Shown here piece by piece: positions 17,949 through 25,834 of a stretch of 64,000 nucleotides of DNA (positions are counted from its first letter, which is position 1; each line of letters opens with the position of its first letter). Made by a program: the position numbers and the translations under genes. The DNA comes from Tumebacillus amylolyticus. GTDB taxonomy: Bacteria > Bacillota > Bacilli > Tumebacillales > Tumebacillaceae. The stretch spans positions 1-64,000 of the forward strand of contig NZ_JAEQNB010000009.1 in assembly GCF_016722965.1 (NCBI RefSeq), given 5' to 3'. A model generated the notes under the pieces. The model saw only the letters and a list, made by a program, of their open reading frames with translations. It had not been told where the DNA came from and did no database searches.

Positions 17949-18931
17949 GCCAGCCGAACCAACCGATTCTACGCGTCGAGGATCTGAACATGCACTTCCC
18001 CGTCAAAAAAGGCCTCCGCACCCTCGGCACCGTTCGCGCCGTCGACGGATTGTCCTTCGACCTGCACCAAGGCGAAACGCTCGCACTGGTCGGGGAGTCG
18101 GGCTGTGGGAAATCAACCACCGGCCGCGCCGTGCTCCGTCTGATCGAAGCGACGGGGGGCTCGATTCAATTCCAAGGCGAAGAAGTGCGCAACATGTCCC
18201 GCTCTCGGCTGTTTCAACTGCGCCGTGAGATGCAGATCGTGTTCCAAGACGCGTACTCGTTTCTCAACCCGCGCCTGACGATTGGCGAGTCGATTCTCGA
18301 AGCGATGGAAGTCCACGGTCTGCATACCAAGGAGCAACGTGCCGACAAACTCTCCGAACTTCTGCAAATCGTCGGTCTCAACGATTCCTACGCAGGTCGT
18401 TACCCGCATGAACTCTCCGGCGGGCAACGTCAGCGCATCGGGATCGCCCGCGCCCTGTCTCTGCATCCGAAAGTGATCGTCGCCGACGAGCCGGTGTCGG
18501 CGCTCGACGTCTCGGTCCAATCGCAAGTGCTGAACCTCTTCCAAGACCTCAAGGAAAAATTCGGCCTGTCCTACCTGTTCATCTCGCACGACCTCTCCGT
18601 CGTTCGTCATGTGGCAGACCGAGTCGCCGTGATGTACCTTGGGAAAATCGTCGAGACGGGCACGTCCGACGAGCTTTTTGCGAGCCCGTTGCATCCGTAT
18701 ACGAAAGCGTTGCTTTCGGCGGTGCCTCAACCGGAGGTCGCGGTGGCTTCGGAGCGGGTGATCTTGCAAGGCGAAGTGCCAAGCCCGATGAACCCGCCGT
18801 CCGGGTGCGCGTTCCATACTCGTTGCCCGATTGCAACGCAGCTGTGCAAGCAAAAAACGCCCGCGTTGGAACCCGCCGCGGACGGTCATCTCGTCGCCTG
18901 CCATTATGCAGAGGCGGAGGTGCAGGCATGA
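17945..18931 (+). CDS. oligopeptide ABC transporter ATP-binding protein (OppF-like)
   Basis: A 328-residue second ATPase of the importer. Walker A GESGCGKST, signature LSGGQRQR, Walker B VIVADEPVSALD, H-loop ISHDLSVV; the C-terminal extension has GCAFHTRCPIATQLC. The ATG overlaps the OppD stop as ATGA and its own end overlaps the next gene the same way, so all three are translationally coupled. Family knowledge: OppD and OppF form a heterodimer powering the two permeases. Confidence 0.93.
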   Translation: MSQPNQPILRVEDLNMHFPVKKGLRTLGTVRAVDGLSFDLHQGETLALVGESGCGKSTTGRAVLRLIEATGGSIQFQGEEVRNMSRSRLFQLRREMQIVFQDAYSFLNPRLTIGESILEAMEVHGLHTKEQRADKLSELLQIVGLNDSYAGRYPHELSGGQRQRIGIARALSLHPKVIVADEPVSALDVSVQSQVLNLFQDLKEKFGLSYLFISHDLSVVRHVADRVAVMYLGKIVETGTSDELFASPLHPYTKALLSAVPQPEVAVASERVILQGEVPSPMNPPSGCAFHTRCPIATQLCKQKTPALEPAADGHLVACHYAEAEVQA

Positions 18932-19875
18932 GTGTCCTCCGCAGCATTTCGAGCGTGGTTCTGCGCAATTTGGTAGGGTTTGTGGCGGTTTCGCTGATCA
19001 TCATCCTCATCACGTTTTTGCCGCTTGCCATCAAAGTGACGCCGCACGCCATCCAGCAAGATTTCATGACGACGAACTGGACGCTGTATTTCAAATCGGT
19101 GTGGTCGTTTTTCGTCAACATCGCACACGGGGACTTCGGCGAACTGCGGGTCAAGATGACGTGGATTCGCGGCTACATGACGCCGGAGCTCAACGCACAG
19201 ATTCTCTCCTACGTCGCCGACATGGCGGCTCGTTCTGCCAAAATTCTCATGACGGCGGTGCTGCTCGGTTCGGCGAGCGGGATCTTGCTCGGGGCGGTGC
19301 AGTTTTTCCTGCCGAAGTGGGCGAAGAACGTCATCGGCGGAGTAAACCAAGCGGTATTTGCACTGCCGGACTTGCTGTTGATCTTGCTCTTGCAACTGCT
19401 GGTTTTGAAACTCAACATCCTCTGGGGCTCGTACATCATCGGGGTTGCCGACTTTGGAGCGAACAAAATCTTCGCCCTGCCGATGCTTTCCTTGCTGGTG
19501 CCGGTCTCGGCGATGGTCTACCGCTACATGGTCAATGCCTGTCGAGAAGCGCTGTCCCAAGAATGCGTGCGCACGGCGAGAGCAAAAGGGCTGCCGGAAT
19601 ACCGGGTCTTCATCAAATATGTCATGCGTCCGGCGCTCGATTCGATTCTCGCAGTGTTGCCCAAAGTCGTGGCGTTTGCGGCGTCGGGCCTCGTCATCGT
19701 GGAACGCTTGTTGAACATCAAAGGGGTGACGTGGTGGTTCCAAGCGCGGGCCGACATTCCGGCGCTGACGAAATTGCTGGCGACGATCTTGATGTGTCTC
19801 GCCGCGTTCGTGTTGATCGTCAACCTGATCTCGTCGCTTCTGCGCCTGTGGGTCAACCCGGCGCTGCGCAAATAG
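18928..19875 (+). CDS. ABC transporter permease (OppB-like)
   Basis: A 315-residue membrane protein with about six hydrophobic helices, beginning with LRNLVGFVAVSLIIILITFL. The EAA loop that docks the ATPases is seen in CREALSQECVRTARAKGLPE, followed by KYVMRPAL. It fits the BPD_transp_1 permease family by shape and context. The start ATG 18928 overlaps the OppF stop. Its sequence is less typical of classical OppB than the ATPases are of OppD/F, so substrate is left open. Confidence 0.85.
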   Translation: MSVLRSISSVVLRNLVGFVAVSLIIILITFLPLAIKVTPHAIQQDFMTTNWTLYFKSVWSFFVNIAHGDFGELRVKMTWIRGYMTPELNAQILSYVADMAARSAKILMTAVLLGSASGILLGAVQFFLPKWAKNVIGGVNQAVFALPDLLLILLLQLLVLKLNILWGSYIIGVADFGANKIFALPMLSLLVPVSAMVYRYMVNACREALSQECVRTARAKGLPEYRVFIKYVMRPALDSILAVLPKVVAFAASGLVIVERLLNIKGVTWWFQARADIPALTKLLATILMCLAAFVLIVNLISSLLRLWVNPALRK

Positions 19876-19887
19876 GGGGTGCAAGCC

Positions 19888-20796
19888 ATGAACAAATCGT
19901 TGTGGTTCGGGCTGATGGGTTCCATATTGCTCTTGCTCACCATCGTGTTCGGGCCCACGGTCGCGCCGTTCACGATGGATGAAGTTCATCCTTTCAAAAA
20001 AATCCCGCAAGCGGACGGTTCGATTAAGATAGAAGCCGCCCCGCAAGCGGCCGACACTCTCAACAAACTCGGCACCGACCAAAACGGGCGGGACATCCTC
20101 TCGAAACTGCTGCGCGGGGCGCGGGTTACGATCACGTTCGCCGTGGGCGTGGCCTTGGTTCGGACGTTGATCGGTCTGCCCTTGGCGTACTTGGGGGCGT
20201 CGTTCCCGCGGACGGTCGGGTGGTTGAATGAGAAGCTGAGTATGGCGTTTACGACGGTGCCTTCGGTGTTGATCGTATTCTTGGTTGTCATCGTGTTCAT
20301 TTTCACGGACGCGATCAAGCCGATTCAGATTCTGTTCCTGATGAGCGTGCTGATTGCGCTGGTCGGACTGTTCCCGACGGCGTATGTGATTCAGGGCAAG
20401 ATGGAAGCGCTGATGAAGAGCCCGTTTATGGAAGGGCAGAAAGCGATCGGCACGGGGCGTTGGCGCGTGTTGCGCAAACATCTCTTGCCGCACTTGTCCA
20501 CGTTCCTCATGGTGCTGCTGGTCAGCGAAATTGCGCAGACGCTCTGGTTGGCGGGGCAACTCGGCGTGTTGTCGGTGTTCCTCGGCGGCTCGATGCTTGA
20601 GCAGGGTTCGCCGGTTGCGATGCGCTATCCGGAGGAATGGGCGGGGTCGATCGGGTATTCGATTAACGCGTTCCGCTCGTACCCGATGGTGGTGCTCTGG
20701 CCGGTGTTTGCGTTGTCGTTTGCGATCTTGTCGTTCAATTTGCTGGCGGACGGGATTCGCAAACATCATGAGCGCAAGTGGGGAATCAGCCTCTAG
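19888..20796 (+). CDS. ABC transporter permease (OppC-like)
   Basis: A 302-residue permease. A first helix (WFGLMGSILLLLTIVFGPTV) leads to a soluble loop ending GTDQNGRDILSKLLRGARV, the usual OppC/DppC signature. About five further helices follow, with an EAA-like loop KAIGTGRWRVLRKHLLPHL. The ATG at 19888 follows AGGGGGTG. It completes the importer; no substrate-binding lipoprotein follows, so OppA must come from elsewhere or the system is specialised. Confidence 0.88.
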   Translation: MNKSLWFGLMGSILLLLTIVFGPTVAPFTMDEVHPFKKIPQADGSIKIEAAPQAADTLNKLGTDQNGRDILSKLLRGARVTITFAVGVALVRTLIGLPLAYLGASFPRTVGWLNEKLSMAFTTVPSVLIVFLVVIVFIFTDAIKPIQILFLMSVLIALVGLFPTAYVIQGKMEALMKSPFMEGQKAIGTGRWRVLRKHLLPHLSTFLMVLLVSEIAQTLWLAGQLGVLSVFLGGSMLEQGSPVAMRYPEEWAGSIGYSINAFRSYPMVVLWPVFALSFAILSFNLLADGIRKHHERKWGISL

Positions 20797-20810
20797 GACG
20801 TGCAGACTCC

Positions 20811-20826
20811 GTCTCGGGACGGAAGG
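20811..20826 (+). other. small hairpin after the opp-like operon
   Basis: CCGTC-TCGG-GACGG is a five-base stem with a tetraloop. It has no T run, so it may stabilise the mRNA 3' end rather than terminate it. Confidence 0.3.
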
Positions 20827-20897
20827 AAAAACACACCGGCGGGACGTACAATATAGATAAGAGAAATTTAGATTGTGACTAGGTGAGGGTGAAAAAA

Positions 20898-21401
20898 ATG
20901 GAGCGTCGATTTGCTGGTGTCTTGTTGTTGGTTGTCGGGGCCTTGCTTGCGTTGGGGACGTTGGGGTTTATTACGATCTCGATGTACTTCCTCTGGCCGC
21001 TGTTTCTGCTCGTGCCGGGCATCTTGTTCCACGTCCGCTTCTTCATGTCTCCGCAGGAGCACAATGCGGGCATTCTCGTACCGGGCGGGGTGTTGACGGT
21101 ACTCGGCTGTCTGTTCCTGTTCTGCAACATCTTCGGCTGGGGGTCGCTCCACGGATTGTGGCCGGTCTTCATGCTGGCACCGGCGGTGGGGTTGTTCGAA
21201 CAATACATGTTCGGAGGTCGCAATGCCGGGCTGTTGGTGCCGGTTTCGATCTTGACCGTAATCGCGGTGATCTTCCTCGGACTCAACGCCATGAACGGCA
21301 TGTTCGGCGGAGTTCTCGGGATCTTGCTGGTCCTCGCAGGCGTCTGGGTGCTGTTCGGACGAAGCGGGACGCGCAAGGGCAAGGACAGTTTTTTTAAATA
21401 G
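20898..21401 (+). CDS. small multi-spanning membrane protein
   Basis: A 167-residue, very hydrophobic protein with about six predicted helices starting at GVLLLVVGALLALGTLGFI and little soluble sequence except a basic tail (GRSGTRKGKDSFFK). It resembles the small LiaF/DUF5668-type membrane domains of Firmicutes, but I cannot assign a function. The ATG at 20898 is preferred over the GTG at 20883 because AGGTGAGGG precedes it with good spacing. A terminator follows. Confidence 0.75.
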   Translation: MERRFAGVLLLVVGALLALGTLGFITISMYFLWPLFLLVPGILFHVRFFMSPQEHNAGILVPGGVLTVLGCLFLFCNIFGWGSLHGLWPVFMLAPAVGLFEQYMFGGRNAGLLVPVSILTVIAVIFLGLNAMNGMFGGVLGILLVLAGVWVLFGRSGTRKGKDSFFK

Positions 21402-21412
21402 GATAGGGAGAG

Positions 21413-21444
21413 ACGCTCAGCGGGGTGGTGGCTGGGCGTTTTTT
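21413..21444 (+). terminator. terminator before the toxin module
   Basis: Stem ACGCTCAGC / GCTGGGCGT with a GT wobble and six T residues. The same stem recurs at 23817-23838 at the other end of the toxin module. Confidence 0.85.
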
Positions 21445-21479
21445 GCGTGAAGAATTTGGAGTGTGGGGTGAGGAATTCG

Positions 21480-22817
21480 ATGTTGCAAGGAGACCCGTAT
21501 GCCTTGCGGTATACAGCTTCGCGGTTTGGGGCGGGAGCGGGGGAATTGCGGAGGCAGGCTTCGCGGTTGGTCGGGCATCAAACGCAATTGGTCGGGTACG
21601 AGTGGAGCGGGACGGCGGCGGTTTCTTTTGCCGGGAAAAATGAGCAGCATGTCGGGTATTTGCGCCAACAAGCGGACGTGCTGGAACGGGCGGCGAGCGT
21701 GCTCACAGATTTGGCGGGGAAGATCGAGCGCGTGCAGGAACTTCGACGTCAAGCGGAGCAGATTCAGATGGTGAGTTGGGAGTACAACGATGACACGCCG
21801 GACAGCATTCACCATAAACAAAACCTCGCGCATCAAGCCGCTCGGTTGAGACAGCAGGCGGACATGGAAGCAAGCGAAGCCGATTCGCTGGCGGCGGGGA
21901 GATTTCACGAGATTATGAGCGGAGTTCCCGATGTGGTTGTGTTGCCGGATGCAGTGTGGTCGTACTACAAGCGGCATCCGGAGTTGGTGGAGCAAGCGGA
22001 GGATGACGAGTACGGGCAAGACCGCAATCAACTGTTGGCTGCATTCCGGCAGTATTACACGTCCAAACAACCGGACTATTTGCCTGATGAAGTTCGAGCA
22101 GAGGCGGCGGAGCAGTATCTCAAGTACCTGTACGACCTGAGCAACGAGCAACTCTACGACCGTCTGCAAGACCTCTTGGGTGAGGACGAAGAAGCGGCGT
22201 ACTACCAAAGTCTGATCCAAGACCCCGACTTCGACGCCGACAAACAACTGGACGACGACGAAGGCTACCAAAACTACATCAAAAAACAACTCGCCCAAAA
22301 CGAATCCCCCGGCTCCGTCTACATGGCCGGCACGGCATTTGCCGTAGGGATTATGAAAGCGATGGGGCCGAAGTACAGCGCGGATACCGGGGCGACTTTT
22401 CATGGGAGTAGTTTTGAAGGAACGACAGGTGGAACAGCGCAGGTCCCGTCAAGTTTTGCTACTTCTACGAAACAAATAGACCATTATGAAAAGCATGGCC
22501 GTGAATTCGATAAGACCGATCGTACAGGCCAGAAGGTTAAGACCTACAAGAACGCCGAAGAGTATTTGCTAGGGGCAAGGGAGGTTATCAAAAACGGTAT
22601 TAAAGTACAATACCAGTATAAATTGAAAGATGGGACCCTTGAAACACGAACAGGTTACGTGAAGTTTATGAGTACTTCGAGAAAAGGAATCGCTAAATTT
22701 GAGTTCGTTGGTACAAATAACCAGGGAGAGATTACTACTTATCATGTCGAGAGTGGTAAGGATTTCTGGAAACTGTTAAATGGAAAAAACGAGAATGTGA
22801 TAAATCCGATTCCGTAA
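21480..22817 (+). CDS. WXG/LXG-like polymorphic toxin
   Basis: A 445-residue protein. The N-terminal helical region (about residues 1-110) has a W-x-G turn (EWSG, Trp42 and Gly44) between long helices, like ESX/LXG substrates of type VII secretion. A middle acidic helical region leads to a hydrophobic AGTAFAVGIMKAMG segment. The C-terminal domain (about 330-445) begins HYEKHGREF and contains KNAEEYLLGAREVI and KFEFVGT. The H-x2-KHG-x-EF start resembles RNase toxins of the BECR type; this is pattern memory, not a search. The ATG at 21480 follows GGGGTGAGG. Immunity-type genes follow, and the base composition becomes AT-richer from about 22400. Confidence 0.75.
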   Translation: MLQGDPYALRYTASRFGAGAGELRRQASRLVGHQTQLVGYEWSGTAAVSFAGKNEQHVGYLRQQADVLERAASVLTDLAGKIERVQELRRQAEQIQMVSWEYNDDTPDSIHHKQNLAHQAARLRQQADMEASEADSLAAGRFHEIMSGVPDVVVLPDAVWSYYKRHPELVEQAEDDEYGQDRNQLLAAFRQYYTSKQPDYLPDEVRAEAAEQYLKYLYDLSNEQLYDRLQDLLGEDEEAAYYQSLIQDPDFDADKQLDDDEGYQNYIKKQLAQNESPGSVYMAGTAFAVGIMKAMGPKYSADTGATFHGSSFEGTTGGTAQVPSSFATSTKQIDHYEKHGREFDKTDRTGQKVKTYKNAEEYLLGAREVIKNGIKVQYQYKLKDGTLETRTGYVKFMSTSRKGIAKFEFVGTNNQGEITTYHVESGKDFWKLLNGKNENVINPIP

Positions 22818-22836
22818 AGTGAGAGGAGAAGTTCTT

Positions 22837-23226
22837 ATGATACATAGCGTGACGGTCAAAAGTTTTAATCCACAAGTGGAGGAGGAAGTGACGGTGTCTA
22901 TTTCTGGCGTTGAGGTAACCTCCTATATGCCGTACGGAATTTCCTTTGAACCAGTAGAGGATAAATTGTACCCTGTCTCCATACGTTTCATCGTTCTCGA
23001 TGATCTCGATATGCAAGAAGCACAGGGGACAAACATTGGATTCCATCGGATTGAGAATAGTTTCGCCTATCACGTAGTAGGCATGTTCGACTATTCTAAA
23101 AAAACAATTGACATTGGCGTTGAATTTGAGCTCGATGAAGAAGTAATCGATGATCTTGCGTGGTTCGACGGTAAGACCGTTCAGATCCTAGTCGATCGAA
23201 TTCACATTGAATTCTTAGATAGTTGA
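22837..23226 (+). CDS. candidate immunity protein for the adjacent toxin
   Basis: A 129-residue acidic cytoplasmic protein (MIHSVTVKSFNPQVEEEV) of beta-rich appearance with no recognised family motif. It begins 19 bases after the toxin stop behind GAGAGGAG (eight-base spacing), the usual place for a cognate immunity gene. The AT-richer composition matches the toxin C-terminal part. Function is inferred from position alone. Confidence 0.6.
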   Translation: MIHSVTVKSFNPQVEEEVTVSISGVEVTSYMPYGISFEPVEDKLYPVSIRFIVLDDLDMQEAQGTNIGFHRIENSFAYHVVGMFDYSKKTIDIGVEFELDEEVIDDLAWFDGKTVQILVDRIHIEFLDS

Positions 23227-23243
23227 TTGAGGAGGGTTAATTG

Positions 23244-23312
23244 ATGATTGAGTGGGTGGAAGGTGCGTTGTTGGCCGGTTATGAGGGGAATGAAAGGGAG
23301 CTGAATTTTTAG
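23244..23312 (+). pseudogene. 22-codon ORF, possible gene remnant
   Basis: An ATG at 23244 follows GGAGGG with eight-base spacing and opens a 22-residue reading frame (MIEWVEGALLAGYEGNEREL...) stopping two bases before the next ATG. The excellent ribosome site suggests a truncated immunity gene, or a short leader that couples translation to the next gene, whose own site is weak. Confidence 0.4.
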
Positions 23313-23313
23313 C

Positions 23314-23805
23314 ATGGAAACGAAACGCATGGGCGACCTTTATCAAACAATTGCAGAAAAGCTAAACGAGATCGTCCCCGGTGAGTGGTGCAAGATCGTT
23401 TTGTGTGCTGAGATCATACCGAATGATTCCTCAGAGGTTTATTTTTATTTTGACACGCCGCAAAATCCTGAGTTTGTATATTCTCATTACATACCGCAGA
23501 TCTATGGAGTTAGTAATAGGATCTACAAAGATTTATTGATCGAGATGCATAAGTTGTTTGAGGAGTTGCAAAGGGAGTTCCAACAACATAACAATGATGT
23601 CTGGTACGGCCTGACCCTCGTTCTCGAAAGTACGGGTAAGTTCAAGATTGAGTACGACTACGACAATCCGTTGATCTCCGAGCTAAATAGTTCGCAACGC
23701 CAATACGTATGGCAGTATAAAAATCTAGGTATTTTGCCTAAGAGTAAAGCGAACCGAAAGTTCTTAGAAGAGTACCTGAAAAACCACGACGAGACTCAAA
23801 AATAG
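23314..23805 (+). CDS. YezG family (DUF600) immunity protein
   Basis: A 163-residue protein matching the YezG/DUF600 antitoxin pattern: GDLYQTIAEKLNEIVPGEW near the start, YSHYIPQIYGVS in the middle, and STGKFKIEYDYDNP then QYVWQYKNLGI toward the end. YezG neutralises the YeeF-type LXG toxin in Bacillus. Here the upstream toxin already has a closer candidate partner, so this may be an orphan immunity gene against a competitor. The start is ATG 23314 or the internal ATG 23329; neither has a strong site. Confidence 0.82.
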   Translation: METKRMGDLYQTIAEKLNEIVPGEWCKIVLCAEIIPNDSSEVYFYFDTPQNPEFVYSHYIPQIYGVSNRIYKDLLIEMHKLFEELQREFQQHNNDVWYGLTLVLESTGKFKIEYDYDNPLISELNSSQRQYVWQYKNLGILPKSKANRKFLEEYLKNHDETQK

Positions 23806-23816
23806 ACCGCAAAAAA

Positions 23817-23842
23817 ACGCTCAGCAATGGCTGGGCGTTTTT
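23817..23842 (+). terminator. terminator after the immunity genes
   Basis: Stem ACGCTCAGC / GCTGGGCGT with loop AATG and five T residues. The arms equal those at 21413-21439. Confidence 0.85.
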
Positions 23843-23866
23843 ATTCACGAAAAAGGAGAACTGCCC

Positions 23867-24391
23867 ATGTTCTTTCTGCAAATGTCCGGGGTTCCGGGTT
23901 CGGGGAAATCGACCCTTGCGAGGGCCCTCGCGAAAAAAACGGGGGCTGTGGTGCTCGACCACGATGTTGTCAAATCCGCACTTCTTGAATCGGACGGTGC
24001 CGAGTTCGATACCAGGGTCGCAGGTAAAATGTCCTATGACATCGAGTGGGCGTTGGTCGAGTCCTTCCTCGCCCAAGGTCTCAGCGTGATCTTGGACAGT
24101 CCCTGCCTGTACACGGTGATGGTCGAAAAAGGAACAGCCTTGGCTTACAAACACCAAGCCACCTACAAATACGTCGAATGCATCCTCGAAGACATCCACG
24201 AGATCGACACCCGCCTCCAAACCCGCCCCGCCCTAACAAGCCAAAATCGGCAGGTCACGTCTAAGGAAACTTTTCTAGCGGCGTTTGGAACCTCTCAGAA
24301 ACCTACCCACACGCAACCTCTACTCGTGGATTCGTCACGTCCTCTAGACAGCTACTTAGACAAAGTGCTTGCCTACGTCCAAGAGTCATGA
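23867..24391 (+). CDS. AAA family P-loop kinase
   Basis: A 174-residue cytoplasmic protein. The Walker A motif GVPGSGKST is at about residues 8-16, a DHD (VVLDHDVVKSALL) follows, and VILDSPCLY looks like the second acidic strand of small zeta-like or gluconate-type kinases. A clear substrate cannot be named. AAAAAGGAGAA precedes the ATG. It sits right after the toxin module terminator, and a terminator follows it, so it is probably a single-gene unit. Confidence 0.8.
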   Translation: MFFLQMSGVPGSGKSTLARALAKKTGAVVLDHDVVKSALLESDGAEFDTRVAGKMSYDIEWALVESFLAQGLSVILDSPCLYTVMVEKGTALAYKHQATYKYVECILEDIHEIDTRLQTRPALTSQNRQVTSKETFLAAFGTSQKPTHTQPLLVDSSRPLDSYLDKVLAYVQES

Positions 24392-24407
24392 AAATAACCC
24401 ATCCCGT

Positions 24408-24440
24408 AACTCTCTACGAACTTTCGTAGGGAGTTTTTTT
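24408..24440 (+). terminator. terminator after the P-loop kinase
   Basis: Stem AACTCTCTACGAA / TTCGTAGGGAGTT with seven T residues. Confidence 0.85.
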
Positions 24441-24549
24441 ATTATATGACAACTCTGTTACGTAGTCTGCCAGTCCCATTCCTGTCATACTTTTCTGTGA
24501 TAAGATGTAAGAAACTAGCAACCTATCTAATGACGTAGGAGAGAAATAG

Positions 24550-25827
24550 ATGAGACATGGGAAAGGATTTCAGGCACTTCTAGCAGGTTTGATGTTGTTT
24601 GCAAGTCTCGCAATCACACCCGCTGCCCACGCCACCCCGATGGCGGCGATGGCAGAACCTCGGATCATGATCCAATTGGACGGCGTGATGCTGCCGGCTC
24701 CCGTTGATCCGATTCAGTACAACGCGCGCACGATGGTGCCGTTTCGCACGATTGGCGCGGCGCTGGGGCTAAGTATTGAGTGGGATGAAGCCACGCAGAC
24801 GGTCATCGCAACGGGCCCGGGCAAGGAAGTCCGCTTGCAAGTCGGCAACAAAACCGCCACCGTCGAAAAAAAATCGGTCGCGCTCGACGCCGAACCGATT
24901 CTCGTTCAAGACCGCGTGCTGATCCCCGTTCGCTTCCTCAGCGAGCAGTTTGGCGCGAAAGTCGGTTGGGACGAAGCGACGAACACCGTCCTGATTACGT
25001 CGCAGCCGCGTCAGATGGATACGATGGTGTTCTACGGGCTCGGCTCGTATGACAAGCGCAACTACTTGCCGAAGTTCAAAGACACGGCGCTCACGTGGAG
25101 CATCCTCGACGCAAACGGCTCCTTCAACGTCAACCAGTCCGAATACCACTGGCCCACCGAGGGCGCAGACGATTTCCTCAAGGAAGTAAAGTCCGAAAAA
25201 GTCGGCACCACCCTCATGGTCTTCTCCGAGAACAAAAGCGGCGAGATCACCAAACTGATGGGCAACCCCGACTTGCAACAAAAATTCGCGACCGACCTCG
25301 CGAACAAACTCACCGAACAAGGTCTCGACGGCGCGATGCTCGACTTTGAAACGCTCGGCGACCCGGTGAAGGACGACGTCGCGACCGTGCGCGCCCACTA
25401 CGCAAGCCTCGTCAAAATCGTCGCCGACGTCCTCCACAAACAAAACAAAAAACTAAGCGTCGTCATGGCCCCGCTCAACGGCTGGTACAAAGGCTACGAT
25501 TATCAGGCGGTCGCGCAAAGCGCCGATCAGCTTTTTATCATGGCGTACTCGTATGTGAACGACAAGCTCCCGCAACCGAACGACAAAGTCCAAGAAGCGA
25601 TCCAGATGGCGCAAGAAGTGGTGCCGTCCGACAAATTGATGCTCGGCATCAACGCCTACAGCGAAACCCCGCAGACGGTGAAGGAGAAAATCGGCCTCGC
25701 CAAGCGCTACAACTTGCGCGGCGTGGGCTTCTGGATTCTAGTGGTGTTCGACCCGGACTTCATGAACGCGATTGACGACTCTCTGATTCTGCACGATGAA
25801 ACCAAGGACGACATCCAAGGGGGCTGA
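24550..25827 (+). CDS. secreted glycoside hydrolase family 18 protein with copper amine oxidase-like N-domain
   Basis: A 425-residue exported protein. The signal peptide ends at AHA about residue 28. A stalk domain of the copper-amine-oxidase N-terminal type (about 36-152) shows two repeats, RTMVPFRTIGAALG and RVLIPVRFLSEQFG. A GH18 domain (about 157-415) has the catalytic signature DGAMLDFE with Asp260, Asp265 and Glu267, and LMLGINAY later. Homologues act on peptidoglycan or chitin-like glycans in the cell wall or spore cortex; the substrate is inferred. GGAGAG precedes the ATG. The next gene begins seven bases after its stop. Confidence 0.9.
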   Translation: MRHGKGFQALLAGLMLFASLAITPAAHATPMAAMAEPRIMIQLDGVMLPAPVDPIQYNARTMVPFRTIGAALGLSIEWDEATQTVIATGPGKEVRLQVGNKTATVEKKSVALDAEPILVQDRVLIPVRFLSEQFGAKVGWDEATNTVLITSQPRQMDTMVFYGLGSYDKRNYLPKFKDTALTWSILDANGSFNVNQSEYHWPTEGADDFLKEVKSEKVGTTLMVFSENKSGEITKLMGNPDLQQKFATDLANKLTEQGLDGAMLDFETLGDPVKDDVATVRAHYASLVKIVADVLHKQNKKLSVVMAPLNGWYKGYDYQAVAQSADQLFIMAYSYVNDKLPQPNDKVQEAIQMAQEVVPSDKLMLGINAYSETPQTVKEKIGLAKRYNLRGVGFWILVVFDPDFMNAIDDSLILHDETKDDIQGG

Positions 25828-25834
25828 GTCATCT

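Noticed and set aside
18904-20769. Long antisense frame (621 codons) under the ABC permeases
   Set aside because: Extremely Arg/His/Gln-rich translation, typical of a shadow of hydrophobic codons; no family resemblance.
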